From positions 5,769,001-5,833,000 of the forward strand of contig AP018172.1 of NCBI GenBank assembly GCA_002368175.1: a stretch of 64,000 nt of DNA. Reading direction: 5' to 3'. Positions 44,108 to 54,178 of this stretch are shown here, one piece after another (position 1 is the first letter of the stretch; each line of letters starts with the position of its first letter). The notes under the pieces are model-generated. The model saw nothing but the letters and a program-made list of their open reading frames with translations, was not told where the DNA came from and ran no database searches. Origin of the DNA: Calothrix sp. NIES-2098. Lineage in GTDB: Bacteria > Cyanobacteriota > Cyanobacteriia > Cyanobacteriales > Nostocaceae. Position numbers and translations under genes: made by a program.

Positions 44108-46726
44108 ATGAGTTCATTTGTGCTTTGTTTTCAAGATATTGACAAAACAAAACTCACCTTTGTTGGGGGTAAAGGCGCAAACCTGGGGGAACTTACCAAG
44201 ATTGAAGGAATTTATGTACCGTATGGCTTTTGTATTTCTACTGAAGCTTTTAAAAGAACCATTGGAGAAACATCGTCGATTAACGAATTACTCGAACGGT
44301 TATCGCTTCTGAAGGTCGAAGATGGGGATAAAATCAGTGAACTTAGCGGTGAAATTCGCAGGGTCATTGAAGGGATAAGCATTCCTCAAGATATTAATGA
44401 AGAGATCGCCCACCACCTCTCCAGGCTTGGAGAAAAAAATGCCTATGCAGTACGATCCAGCGCAACCGCTGAGGATTTACCGACGGCCTCCTTTGCAGGC
44501 CAGCAGGATACGTATTTGAACATTATCGGAAAGGAGGCAATCTATCAGCATATCAGCAAGTGCTGGGCATCTCTATTTACCGAGAGAGCAGTAATTTACC
44601 GCCTTCAAAACGGCTTTGACCATCGTAAAGTCCACCTGTCTGTGGTTGTTCAAAAGATGGTCTTTGGGCAGGTGGCAGGAATTTTGTTTACTGCCGATCC
44701 CGTCACTTCTAATAGGAAGGTGTTATCTATTGATGCCAGCTTCGGACTTGGTGAAGCCTTAGTTTCTGGCCTTGTGAATGCTGATATCTATAAAGTTTGT
44801 AACGGCAAGGTTGTCGATAAGAAGATATCCACCAAGAAACTAGCTATTTATGCCTTAAAAGATGGCGGTACGAAAGAACAGGAGATTGAACCTGAACGGC
44901 AGAATAGGCAAGCGCTGACAGACGAGCAGATTTTGCAGCTTGAGCGCATCGGTAGAAAGATTGAAGCACATTTCGGACACCCCCAGGACATCGAATGGTG
45001 TTTGGTTGATGACACATTTCATATTGTCCAGAGTCGCCCTATCACAACTTTATACCCGATCCCTGAAGCGAGCGATCGCGAAAATCACGTCTATGTATCT
45101 GTCGGTCATCAACAAATGATGACTGACCCGATCAAACCATTGGGATTGTCTTTATTTCAGTTGACAGCTGCTCGACCCATGTATAAAGCGGGTGGAAGGT
45201 TGTTTGTTGATGTTACACACGATCTGGCTTCACCTGTTAGAAGAGACATTTTAGTCAACGTTCTTGGGAAATCCGATCCGCTTATAAGGGACGCACTTAT
45301 GACCATACTAGATCGGGGAGATTTCATAAAATTGTTACCAGAGGACAAGCAAGAACAAAGTGCCGGTAACAGCAATAAGGGTACATCATCTTTGGATTTT
45401 CAAACGCTGACCGAATACGATCCGGCGATTGTTCCCGATCTGATTCAGCGTAATCAAGCATCGATAGAAGAGTTAAAACATAACATCCAAACGAAGTCAG
45501 GAGCAGATTTATTTGATTTTATTCAAGAAGATATCCAGAAATTAAAGAAGAGTTTATCCGATCCCCAAAGTTTTGGTGCGATTATGACTGCTATGAATGC
45601 TTCATCATGGATCAATGAAAAAATGCAGGAGTGGTTAGGTGAAAAAAATGTAGCAGACACGCTTTCTCAATCTGTACCCAACAATATTACTTCGTCTATG
45701 GGTCTGGAACTATTGGATGTCGCAGATGTGATTCGTCCTTATCCTGAAGTAATTGATTATTTACAAAAGGTAAAAGATGACAACTTTCTGGATGAACTGA
45801 TTAAGTTTGAGGGTGGACAGAAAGCCAGGGACGCTATCTATGCTTATCTCAACAAATACGGAATGCGATGTGCTGGTGAAATTGATATTACAAGACCTCG
45901 TTGGAGTGAAAAACCAACTACACTTATCCCGATGATTCTCAGTCATATCAAAAACTTTGAGCCTGGTGCTGGCGATCGCAAATTTGAGCAAGGGCGACAG
46001 GAGGCTTTGAAAAAAGAACAAGAGTTATTAGATCGATTGAAGCAATTACCGGATAGCGAACAAAAGGCTGAAGAGACAAAACGAATAATTAGTTTAATCC
46101 GGAATTTCATCGGTTATCGTGAGTATCCAAAATACGGCATAGTTAATCGCTACTTCGTTTATAAGAAAGCTTTACTCAAAGAAGCCGAACAACTGGTACA
46201 AGCCAACATTATTCATGAAAAAGAAGATATATACTATCTCACTTTTGAAGAACTTCGCGAAGTCGTACTCACAAATAAAGTTGATTACCAAACGATCGGC
46301 AAACGAAAAGACGAGTACAAATTATATGAAAAACTAACTCCCCCACGTGTGATTACGTCTGATGGTGAAATCATTGCAGGTCGGTACAAACGAGAAAATC
46401 TCCCAGCCGAAGCTATTATAGGTCTACCTGTTTCCTCTGGAGTTATAGAGGGACGAGCGCGTGTCATCTTAAACATGGAAGATGCCGATCTAGAAGATGG
46501 AGATATATTAGTAACCTCCTTTACTGATCCTAGCTGGACACCATTGTTTGTATCCATAAAAGGCCTAGTCACTGAAGTTGGTGGACTGATGACTCATGGA
46601 GCAGTTATCGCACGTGAATATGGCTTACCAGCAGTTGTCGGAGTAGAAAGTGCTACCAAACTGATTGATGACGGACAGAGAATTCGGGTTAATGGAACGG
46701 AAGGCTATGTAGAAATTCTATATTAA
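44108..46726 (+). CDS. rph: Rifampicin phosphotransferase-like / PEP-synthase-like enzyme
   Basis: 872 residues in the three-part layout of Rph enzymes: ATP-grasp domain (VGGKGANLGEL at 19-29, VRSSATAEDLPTASFAGQQ near 115-133, IEWCLVDDTFHIVQSRP near 295), a large rifamycin-binding-type middle domain (about 330-765), and a C-terminal swivelling His domain with GGLMTHGAVIARE (His 830). PEP synthase is ~800 residues and has a PEP-binding barrel after the His domain; here the His domain is terminal, which favours Rph. Known Rph enzymes transfer the beta-phosphate of ATP to rifampicin. An exceptionally strong Shine-Dalgarno (AAAGGAGG) precedes the ATG. A dead transposase lies upstream, and two HIP1 sites lie in the gene. 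A role in rifampicin resistance is inferred. Confidence 0.85.
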   Translation: MSSFVLCFQDIDKTKLTFVGGKGANLGELTKIEGIYVPYGFCISTEAFKRTIGETSSINELLERLSLLKVEDGDKISELSGEIRRVIEGISIPQDINEEIAHHLSRLGEKNAYAVRSSATAEDLPTASFAGQQDTYLNIIGKEAIYQHISKCWASLFTERAVIYRLQNGFDHRKVHLSVVVQKMVFGQVAGILFTADPVTSNRKVLSIDASFGLGEALVSGLVNADIYKVCNGKVVDKKISTKKLAIYALKDGGTKEQEIEPERQNRQALTDEQILQLERIGRKIEAHFGHPQDIEWCLVDDTFHIVQSRPITTLYPIPEASDRENHVYVSVGHQQMMTDPIKPLGLSLFQLTAARPMYKAGGRLFVDVTHDLASPVRRDILVNVLGKSDPLIRDALMTILDRGDFIKLLPEDKQEQSAGNSNKGTSSLDFQTLTEYDPAIVPDLIQRNQASIEELKHNIQTKSGADLFDFIQEDIQKLKKSLSDPQSFGAIMTAMNASSWINEKMQEWLGEKNVADTLSQSVPNNITSSMGLELLDVADVIRPYPEVIDYLQKVKDDNFLDELIKFEGGQKARDAIYAYLNKYGMRCAGEIDITRPRWSEKPTTLIPMILSHIKNFEPGAGDRKFEQGRQEALKKEQELLDRLKQLPDSEQKAEETKRIISLIRNFIGYREYPKYGIVNRYFVYKKALLKEAEQLVQANIIHEKEDIYYLTFEELREVVLTNKVDYQTIGKRKDEYKLYEKLTPPRVITSDGEIIAGRYKRENLPAEAIIGLPVSSGVIEGRARVILNMEDADLEDGDILVTSFTDPSWTPLFVSIKGLVTEVGGLMTHGAVIAREYGLPAVVGVESATKLIDDGQRIRVNGTEGYVEILY

Positions 46727-47112
46727 AGCGAAAATTACAAAATTAGATTTTAAATATTGAGGATTAATCTTTCTGTCAACGTGGTAGCTTAAAAATTCAT
46801 TCAAGCCGACGCCCTTTATCGGCGCGGCTTATTCGCTTACTAATTTCCTAATTAGTATTTAAGTTTTCTGCAATATTAAGTTATCTTCTACAGAGAACTT
46901 GAAAGTAATTCCCAAACTATATTTAATAGCAAGAGGCATCTTGAATATTCTCACGAATCAAGATGCCTCCACTAAAAGCTAGATCGAGTTACTGTGTTAA
47001 TAAAGGGTTACTTCACAATCTGGGCAAAGATATCAGGTATGGGAAATCGCGGTTTATTTCAACATACAGAGGTAAATTTACCGTTACTTTCCCAAGATTA
47101 CTATTATGCAAC
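46727..47112. other. Gene-free region after rph
   Basis: It includes the hairpin at 46803-46830; the rest is AT-rich. Short plus-strand frames at 46963-47224 look random and overlap the opposite gene. Confidence 0.4.
46803..46830 (+). terminator. Possible terminator hairpin of rph
   Basis: AAGCCG-A-CGCC / GGCG-CGGCTT: a 10-bp GC-rich stem with one bulged A and a 7-base loop. It lacks a continuous T-run. Confidence 0.45.
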
Positions 47113-47472
47113 CTACTTCTTACCTGTAACTTTTTCCAGTACATTCTCTATTTTTTCTTCTACTGAAGTTGCAGATTGTGAATTAGAAGGACGCTTCATC
47201 TTGTCGATATCTGCATCTCCCTGAACTTCATTTAGCCCCTTATTGGATTCCTCTTGAACCTTATTCAATCCTGGAGGTGCGGATCTCTCTACTTCGTCAG
47301 TTTTGCGCTGAATGTCCAGAAGTTGTGTAGTGGCTTCTTCGGGATTGCTCCGATAGCTATCAATCGCGAAAGCGGGAAATGCATTAGATAGCAATAACAA
47401 TGCACAGGTAAAAGCGACAACTAGAAAACGTACAGGACGTAAGATAGATGAAACCAAAGCAATAATTTTCAT
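47113..47472 (-). CDS. Small exported protein, resembling low-temperature-induced proteins
   Basis: 119 residues from the second of two close ATGs (47470-47472), which has GAGGA at proper spacing. Signal peptide with core FLVVAFTCALLLLSNAF and cleavage after PAFA. The mature part (IDSYRSNPEEATTQLLDIQ ... GLNEVQGDADIDKM) is hydrophilic and helical. I recall the pattern from cyanobacterial proteins annotated as low-temperature-induced, but cannot verify this here. Function unknown. Confidence 0.6.
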   Translation of the reverse strand: MKIIALVSSILRPVRFLVVAFTCALLLLSNAFPAFAIDSYRSNPEEATTQLLDIQRKTDEVERSAPPGLNKVQEESNKGLNEVQGDADIDKMKRPSNSQSATSVEEKIENVLEKVTGKK

Positions 47473-48129
47473 TTGCATTCCTCAATAATAGCGTCAAAAA
47501 CGCAGAACTTGTACTTTAAGAGAGAAGAGAAGCATCTTTCCTGACTGGTTAATTATAAAAAATCAATTTTTCAGGTATGTCTCTATCTCGAATTTTGGCT
47601 AATTAACCTAGTGAAGAAATAAACTTCTTTTGACTAAGTTGAATAATCAATTAATATATAATTATTACTCAACAGATAATTAATGATTGAAGTTTTAGTC
47701 TCTTCACCTGAGGTCGATAATTTATTTTTATCCTGATTATTAAATGCTTGCATCAATCTGAAGAATGAAATTGATGGCAATTAATGTGCGATAAAATCAT
47801 TCTCAAGGCAGAGCTAGATAATAAGATTTAGTCAGGTTAATTGTTTCCAGAGTTATGTGAAGTTAGATAATTGTTAAGTAGGTTAGAGTCAATACTTTTA
47901 TGGAGGAGAAGGCAGCAGGTAGCAGGCAGAAAGCACAAGGGAAGAGGGTTTGATTCAAATTTACTTTTATGTAAATAGTTATGTTTATTTATCGCTTTCT
48001 ACTTAATTACTATTATTTATATATTAATAATTAATAGCCTAATTATGGCATGAATTTATTAATCGAGGATTGGGCGATCGCTATACTAAAAGTCCGCCTG
48101 AAGCATTATTAATTACGAATTATTCTAGC
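47473..48129. other. Long gene-free AT-rich region
   Basis: About 650 bases without a credible frame or clear RNA structure. A purine-rich low-complexity run (about 47905-47950, AGGCAGCAGGTAGCAGGCAG) and one HIP1 site are the only features seen. Confidence 0.45.
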
Positions 48130-50253
48130 TTAAGTCTTCACCACATTTAGCGGTTGGGCTGGTATCCAGACGGTAAAAATTGAGCCAATGCCTACAGTAG
48201 ACTCGACTTCAATGCGACCGCGATGAAGTTCTACCAGTTGTTTAGTTAAAGCCAAACCCAGCCCTGTACCTTCATAGCGACGACGATAGGGTGTGTCGAG
48301 TTGTTGAAATTTCTCAAACAGTAATGGTAATTTTTCTTCAGGAATACCAATACCAGTATCTTCTACTTGAAAGATAGCAGTATCATCTTCTACCCAAAGC
48401 CGCAAGGTGACATTGCCACCTTTAGGTGTAAATTTAATCGCATTAGTTAATAAATTGGAAATGATTTGATCTATTCTGGAGACATCAGCAGTAAAGCGAT
48501 CGCGTCTGGGATCGATTTGTAAATCGAGTGTCAGATGCAGCTGTTCGATTGCGGCTTTTTCTTCTAACGCTTTTACAGCATTTTCTGCCACATCTCTTAA
48601 GGAAAATTCCGTAATATTTAAAACTGTTTTACCTGCCTCAATTTGAGATAAATCGAGGATGTCATTAATCATTTCTAATAAATGTTCGCCGCTGTCGTGG
48701 ATGGTTTGCAGATAATCTCGTTGGCGTTGACTCAACTCACCCAAAGGCCAGCGTAACAGTGTAGAAGACATCCCAATTACATAAGTTAAAGGCGTGAGCA
48801 ATTCATGGCTGATGGTGGCGAGAAATTCATTTCTCAGGCGACTAGCAGCTTCGGCGGCCAGTAAAGCATCGCGTAGCGCCACTGTGCGCTCAACAACACG
48901 CTGTTCTAAAGTATGCTTTTCTTGAGTTAGCGATCGCATTAACTCTGCTTGATGAATGGCGATCGCTAATTGTTCGGCAATCGAAGTCAGCAAATTTCTT
49001 TCACTTTCCGTCCATTCTCGTGGACTGTGGCACTGATGAGCAATTAGCAAACCCCAAAGTTTCTCTTCAAACATAATTGGAGCAGCTAACTTGGCTCTTA
49101 CCTTCACTTCCCTTAAAAAATTTAACAAACACTCTTCTAGAGAATAAGTTTTTTCTACATCATCCACAGCTAGGGTAAAGCCTTGACGATACTTTTCCCA
49201 ACATTGAGAGGAGCGCAAAAAACACATTTCTTCACGGTAATGCAACACCGATGGAATCTCATCTGTAGCCCGAACCTCATAAACAATACAACCCCCATGC
49301 CGTTGATAATCTTGTAGTGGGGGTTGGGGGTTGAGTGGCGTTGGCGGTGAGTATTGCCTGTTCAGTGATTGGGGAGGATCTCCTCGTTGCGCACCCAGCT
49401 GATTACTAAGGTTCGCGCCATTGAAGGCAGACGTGTCAAAAGGATATTGTAAACTTCGAGAGTCCTCAAATTTATAAATTACGATTCTGTCTAATTCTAA
49501 AAACTCACGCACACGTGTAACCGCAGTCGCCATAATTACTGATAAATCTAGGCTTCTGCGGATTTGGGTTGTTACCTGATTTAACAGCCGTTCTTGGTTA
49601 ATCTGTTTTTTCAGGGCATCTTCTACAGGTTGACAGCTATAAGCAATAGCGCAGTCTGGCACTGATGCTAATTCAACCTCATGATTAATTTGCGGTAGGA
49701 GATATTGTAATAACAAGAGGCTAAATTGACTTTGGAGTCTAGCATCATTAGTACCAATAACTTGACCAAAACGTTCAAGATTTTGATAAGTGTAAGAATC
49801 AGACCCAAACAAATTTCGTAATTTCCAGAGAAAGGAAGCGATCGCCTCTGAATTAAATGTCAAGCTAGTAGTGAGTTCCGTTGAGTCCTGATGACTGTAG
49901 AGTCCTTTGCGATGCCAAGTAGGAGGAAGTTGCTGCTGCTGATTCGCAGCATTCAGCACGCTATCAGTTGGGCTTACGCCCGTTGTCGAAACTGATGTTG
50001 CTTCTGTACCAAATAGCTGTTGCTCCTGAACGCAATGTCCCAGCAAAAGCGCACTAAACTGCTCAGAAACTAGTAATGTAAATCGTTGCTCCTGCCACTC
50101 AACAGGTACGCGAATCCTTGATAAAACAGCCTCTGTCACTAACAAAGCCCCATCTCCCACTGCTTGAGCCATCTGCTGTAACAATTCCCCAAGCTGATTA
50201 AATGTATCTAAGGGTAAGGTTTGGGAGAAGCTCAAATCAGGAGAACTAAGCAT
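48130..50253 (-). CDS. GAF-domain sensor histidine kinase
   Basis: 707 residues from the ATG at 50251-50253. The N-terminal ~200 residues are of a type seen in cyanobacterial kinases but have no name I know. A phytochrome/CBCR-like GAF domain (about 230-440) follows, then a coiled coil, HisKA with the H-box ISHELLTPL, and a HATPase domain (NLLTNAIKFTPKGG, DTGIGIPEE, GTGLGLALTK). In the GAF the segment ..TYSLEECLLNFLREVKVRAKL aligns with the bilin-binding segment of cyanobacteriochromes, with the Cys kept (about residue 375) but the following His replaced by Leu. Two repeat-like insertions (about 80-108 and 274-315) interrupt the sensory part. Divergent from cobN, 88 bases away. Confidence 0.92.
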   Translation of the reverse strand: MLSSPDLSFSQTLPLDTFNQLGELLQQMAQAVGDGALLVTEAVLSRIRVPVEWQEQRFTLLVSEQFSALLLGHCVQEQQLFGTEATSVSTTGVSPTDSVLNAANQQQQLPPTWHRKGLYSHQDSTELTTSLTFNSEAIASFLWKLRNLFGSDSYTYQNLERFGQVIGTNDARLQSQFSLLLLQYLLPQINHEVELASVPDCAIAYSCQPVEDALKKQINQERLLNQVTTQIRRSLDLSVIMATAVTRVREFLELDRIVIYKFEDSRSLQYPFDTSAFNGANLSNQLGAQRGDPPQSLNRQYSPPTPLNPQPPLQDYQRHGGCIVYEVRATDEIPSVLHYREEMCFLRSSQCWEKYRQGFTLAVDDVEKTYSLEECLLNFLREVKVRAKLAAPIMFEEKLWGLLIAHQCHSPREWTESERNLLTSIAEQLAIAIHQAELMRSLTQEKHTLEQRVVERTVALRDALLAAEAASRLRNEFLATISHELLTPLTYVIGMSSTLLRWPLGELSQRQRDYLQTIHDSGEHLLEMINDILDLSQIEAGKTVLNITEFSLRDVAENAVKALEEKAAIEQLHLTLDLQIDPRRDRFTADVSRIDQIISNLLTNAIKFTPKGGNVTLRLWVEDDTAIFQVEDTGIGIPEEKLPLLFEKFQQLDTPYRRRYEGTGLGLALTKQLVELHRGRIEVESTVGIGSIFTVWIPAQPLNVVKT

Positions 50254-50341
50254 GTTCAAGAGTCTAGTTAGGGGCTGGCTGCTGGTCTAAAAGGTTTTTT
50301 CTTGTATTGTAATCAACAGTTTAATGCGGTAATCCAAAATT

Positions 50342-53300
50342 ATGCATCGTGTAAGTGCCACATCCGGGGGTTGGAATCAGTCAGAAGACCTGATTTTTCT
50401 AGAACAAACTCCAGCTCCCTTTGTATTTATTACAGCTGCTGATACTGATATTCAAACTCTGGCAGCTGCGGTTCCCAAACTACCAGCGACATTCCCCGAT
50501 TTAAGAGTCGCAAACTTATTGCAATTACAGCAACAAATTAGTATAGACACTTACGGAGAACAAGTTTTAGAACTTGCCCAGGTGATAATTTTACGCCTAC
50601 TAGGAGGACGTTCTTACTGGGCTTATGGCTTAGAAGTAGTGCAAGAAATTGTTCAACGTAATAGTATCAACTTCATTGTAATGCCAGGAGATGATGCTTT
50701 TGATCCCCTGTTAATTTCTCAGTCTAACGTGCCTTTAGATATTGTTAACCAAGTCTGGCAATACTTTAACCAAGGTGGTGTAGATAATTTTGTTAACGCA
50801 CTCCAATTTATTGCTGATACTTGCCTATCAACTTCATTCAATCCCTCACCACCGCAGTTAGTTCCGCGTATTGGGTTGTATGAGTGGGGACTGGGGAATG
50901 GGGATAAGGAGAAGAAAGCAGAGGGAGCAGAGGAGCAGAGGAGCAGAGGAGGAAAATACTCCATGCCCAATGCCCAATGCCCCATTCCCAAAGTCGGGAT
51001 TCTTTTTTATCGCGCTCACTATTTGTCAGGAAATACAAAGGTAATTGATGCTTTATGTCAATCTTTGGTACAGAAAAATTTACAACCCGTGCCAGTGTTT
51101 GTCTCTTCATTGCGCGAACCGGATATCCAAGTTGAGTTGAGCGAGTTTTTTCAGCCAAAAGACTCAGAACAAATTGCACTGCTGCTCAATACCACTAGTT
51201 TCTCTCTGGCGCGATTGGAAACAGAAACGCCTCAAATCGAATTGTGGGAGCAATTGGATGTGCCAGTGTTTCAGGTAATCTTCAGTGGTGGTGCTGTTGA
51301 GCAGTGGGAGTTACAGTTATCAGGGCTTTCTCCCCGCGATATTGCTATGAATGTGGCACTACCAGAGGTGGATGGGCGAATTATTAGCCGTGCTGTGTCT
51401 TTTAAAACAGTGCAAACTCGCAATCAGGATTTAGAAACAGATGTGGTAGTTTATGAGCCAGTAAGCGATCGCATTGAATTTGTCACTCAACTCGCAGCTA
51501 ATTGGGTACGCCTACGTTCCAAGCCACCCCAAGAACGGCGAATTGCCTTAATTGTCGCAAATTACCCCAACCGTGATGGACGTTTAGCTAATGGTGTAGG
51601 GCTAGATACCCCAGCTAGCTGTATCGAAATTCTTCAAGCTTTGCAATTAGCTGGCTATCACGTAGAAAATTTGCCTGCTGATAGCGATGAATTAATTCAA
51701 CGTCTTACTGCTGGCGTAACCAACGATCCAGAAGGTAAAGATTGGCGTACAGTACAGCAAAGTCTATCTGAGGCAGAATATCAAAATTATTTCGCTAATT
51801 TACCAGAGCCAGTACAGCAAGGTATTTCTCAGCGATGGGAACAAGGAGAAAATAACAATGCCCTATACCCCATGCCCATTCCCGGTATTCAACTCGGTAA
51901 CATCTTCGTCGGAATTCAGCCAGCACGGGGTTACGATCTCGACCCCAGTTTGAGTTATCATGCACCAGATTTGGAACCAACCCACGCTTATTTAGCCTTT
52001 TATTACTGGGTGAGAGAATGTTTTGCTGCGGATGCAGTCGTTCATGTAGGGAAACATGGAAATCTCGAATGGCTTCCGGGTAAAAGTTTAGCCTTATCAA
52101 GTAATTGTTATCCCGAAGTTGCTTTGGGGGCAATGCCTCACTTATACCCGTTTATTGTCAACGATCCCGGTGAGGGTTCACAAGCTAAACGCCGCACTCA
52201 AGCCGTAATTATTGACCACTTAACACCACCAATGACTCGTGCAGAACTATATGGTTCGCTACAACAATTGGAGAATTTAATTGATGAATATTACGAAGCT
52301 GAAAGTTTAGATCCGGTGCGATTACCAATGATTCGCGATCGCATTCGCGAACTAATTCTTCAAGAAAATTTACAACATGATTTAGGAATTACAAATGAAC
52401 AAGATATTTTAAATTTTGAAAATTTAATTTTAAATTCCATAAATGGTTATCTTTGCGAATTAAAAGAAGCGCAAATTCGTGACGGATTGCACATTTTTGG
52501 GCAATGTCCTCAAGGACGACAATTACGCGATTTAATAGTAGCGATCGCCCGCATTCCCAATCGCCATTCCATCGGTATTACCCGCGCCCTCGCTCAAGAT
52601 TGGGGTTTAGATTTCGATCCCTTAACAGCCAACTTCGGCGATCGATTTACCCTACCAGAATTCGCCTCTGCGCCTTTGGCGAAACTCAAATCTTGCCACA
52701 CCATTGGCGATGCTATCGAAATCTTAGAAGAACACGCTGCCTTCCTCATCGAACAACTAATCGCTAATAACTCACAACTCACAACTCAGCACTCAGCACT
52801 CACCACTGTTCTCAACTGGATATCCGCAAAACTCCTCCCCGCATTACAACAAACCAACCAAGAAATTACCAACTTGCTACGCGGACTTGATGGTAAATAT
52901 GTCCAAAGTGCTGCATCTGGCGCACCCACACGCGGACGCCCAGAAGTCTTACCTACAGGTAAAAACTTTTACTCTGTTGATATTCGTGCCTTACCCACAG
53001 AAACAGCCTGGGATATAGGTAGAAAAGCAGCCGAAACCTTAATTGAACGTTACACCCAAGATAATGGTGAGTATCCTAAAACGCTAGCTTTGTCAGTATG
53101 GGGAACAGCCACTATGCGAACTGGCGGGGATGACATTGCTGAGGCGTTAGCGTTGCTGGGCGTGCAACCTGTATGGGATGGTGCAGCAAGGCGCGTCGTA
53201 GATTTTGAAATTTTACCGCTTTCAGTTATGGGAAGACCGCGTGTTGATGTTACTTTAAGAATTTCTGGGTTTTTCCGAGATGCTTTTCCCAACTTGATTG

Positions 53301-54169
53301 ATTTATTTGACTCAGCAGTAAAAGCAGTAGCAGCATTAGACGAACCAGCAGAAGAAAACCCCTTAGCTGCACAAGTTCGCCAAGATACTGATTTTTGGAC
53401 AGAACAAGGTTTAACTTCAGAGGAAGCAATTGGGCGATCGCAATATCGCATTTTTGGTTCTAAACCTGGTGCTTACGGTGCAGGATTACAAGGTTTAATT
53501 GAATCGCAAAATTGGACAGATGATGAAGATTTAGCTCGTGCTTACATTAATTGGAGTTCTTATGCTTATTCTGCTTCATCTCCAATCGCCGCACCTGAAG
53601 CTTTGAAGCAACGTTTGATGCAAACACAAGTTGTATTGCACAACCAAGATAACCGCGAACATGACTTGCTTGATTCTGATGATTATTATCAATTTCAGGG
53701 TGGTTTAACAGCCGCAGTGCGATCGCTTCAAGGAAAAAACCCCCAAACTTATTTTGGTGACAATTCGATTACTGCTCAACCAAGAGTCCGCCAACTCAAA
53801 GAAGAAATTGCCCGGGTGTATCGTTCTCGCGTAATTAATCCTAAGTGGATTGCAGGAATGATGCGCCACGGTTATAAAGGAGCCTTTGAAATGGCAGCCA
53901 CAATGGATTTTCTGTTTGCCTATGATGCAACAGCTCAATGTGTGGGAGACTATATGTATCACGGCATATTACAAGCTTATTTACTCAATCCAATTGTGTC
54001 AGAGTTTATTTACAAAAAAAATCCTTGGGCATTGCGTGATATTGCTGAGAGGCTATTAGAATCATACCAACGCGGTTTATGGCAGGATGTAAATACACAA
54101 ACATTAGAAATGTTACGCAGCCTGGTACATCAAGCTGAAGCAGCGATAGAAGAACAAACAGTGGTGTAG
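50342..54169 (+). CDS. cobN: Cobaltochelatase subunit CobN
   Basis: 1275 residues, homologous to CobN and the ChlH large subunit of Mg-chelatase. Recognisable blocks: GILFYRAHYLSGNTKVIDAL (about 220-239), VVHVGKHGNLEWLPGKSLAL (about 562-581), HIFGQCPQGRQLRDLIVAI (about 717-735), SVWGTATMRTGGDDIAEAL (about 917-935) and the C-terminal ARVYRSRVINPKWIAGMMRHGYKGAFEM region. CobN inserts Co2+ into the corrin ring in aerobic-type cobalamin synthesis, with ATPase partners (in cyanobacteria shared with or similar to ChlI/ChlD). Three stretches look like inserted repeats translated in frame (about 180-217, 503-515 and 808-822). No cobalamin riboswitch is seen in the short upstream gap. Confidence 0.93.
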   Translation: MHRVSATSGGWNQSEDLIFLEQTPAPFVFITAADTDIQTLAAAVPKLPATFPDLRVANLLQLQQQISIDTYGEQVLELAQVIILRLLGGRSYWAYGLEVVQEIVQRNSINFIVMPGDDAFDPLLISQSNVPLDIVNQVWQYFNQGGVDNFVNALQFIADTCLSTSFNPSPPQLVPRIGLYEWGLGNGDKEKKAEGAEEQRSRGGKYSMPNAQCPIPKVGILFYRAHYLSGNTKVIDALCQSLVQKNLQPVPVFVSSLREPDIQVELSEFFQPKDSEQIALLLNTTSFSLARLETETPQIELWEQLDVPVFQVIFSGGAVEQWELQLSGLSPRDIAMNVALPEVDGRIISRAVSFKTVQTRNQDLETDVVVYEPVSDRIEFVTQLAANWVRLRSKPPQERRIALIVANYPNRDGRLANGVGLDTPASCIEILQALQLAGYHVENLPADSDELIQRLTAGVTNDPEGKDWRTVQQSLSEAEYQNYFANLPEPVQQGISQRWEQGENNNALYPMPIPGIQLGNIFVGIQPARGYDLDPSLSYHAPDLEPTHAYLAFYYWVRECFAADAVVHVGKHGNLEWLPGKSLALSSNCYPEVALGAMPHLYPFIVNDPGEGSQAKRRTQAVIIDHLTPPMTRAELYGSLQQLENLIDEYYEAESLDPVRLPMIRDRIRELILQENLQHDLGITNEQDILNFENLILNSINGYLCELKEAQIRDGLHIFGQCPQGRQLRDLIVAIARIPNRHSIGITRALAQDWGLDFDPLTANFGDRFTLPEFASAPLAKLKSCHTIGDAIEILEEHAAFLIEQLIANNSQLTTQHSALTTVLNWISAKLLPALQQTNQEITNLLRGLDGKYVQSAASGAPTRGRPEVLPTGKNFYSVDIRALPTETAWDIGRKAAETLIERYTQDNGEYPKTLALSVWGTATMRTGGDDIAEALALLGVQPVWDGAARRVVDFEILPLSVMGRPRVDVTLRISGFFRDAFPNLIDLFDSAVKAVAALDEPAEENPLAAQVRQDTDFWTEQGLTSEEAIGRSQYRIFGSKPGAYGAGLQGLIESQNWTDDEDLARAYINWSSYAYSASSPIAAPEALKQRLMQTQVVLHNQDNREHDLLDSDDYYQFQGGLTAAVRSLQGKNPQTYFGDNSITAQPRVRQLKEEIARVYRSRVINPKWIAGMMRHGYKGAFEMAATMDFLFAYDATAQCVGDYMYHGILQAYLLNPIVSEFIYKKNPWALRDIAERLLESYQRGLWQDVNTQTLEMLRSLVHQAEAAIEEQTVV

Positions 54170-54178
54170 GAACCGAAT

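Noticed and set aside
44108..46726. ppsA (PEP synthase)
   Set aside because: The His domain is at the C-terminus and no PEP-binding barrel follows, unlike PEP synthase.
46963..47224. Plus-strand frames of 67-76 codons
   Set aside because: They run antisense into the exported-protein gene and show random composition.
50254..50341. Cobalamin riboswitch before cobN
   Set aside because: Only about 90 bases separate the divergent genes, and no B12-box-like sequence or switch structure was seen.
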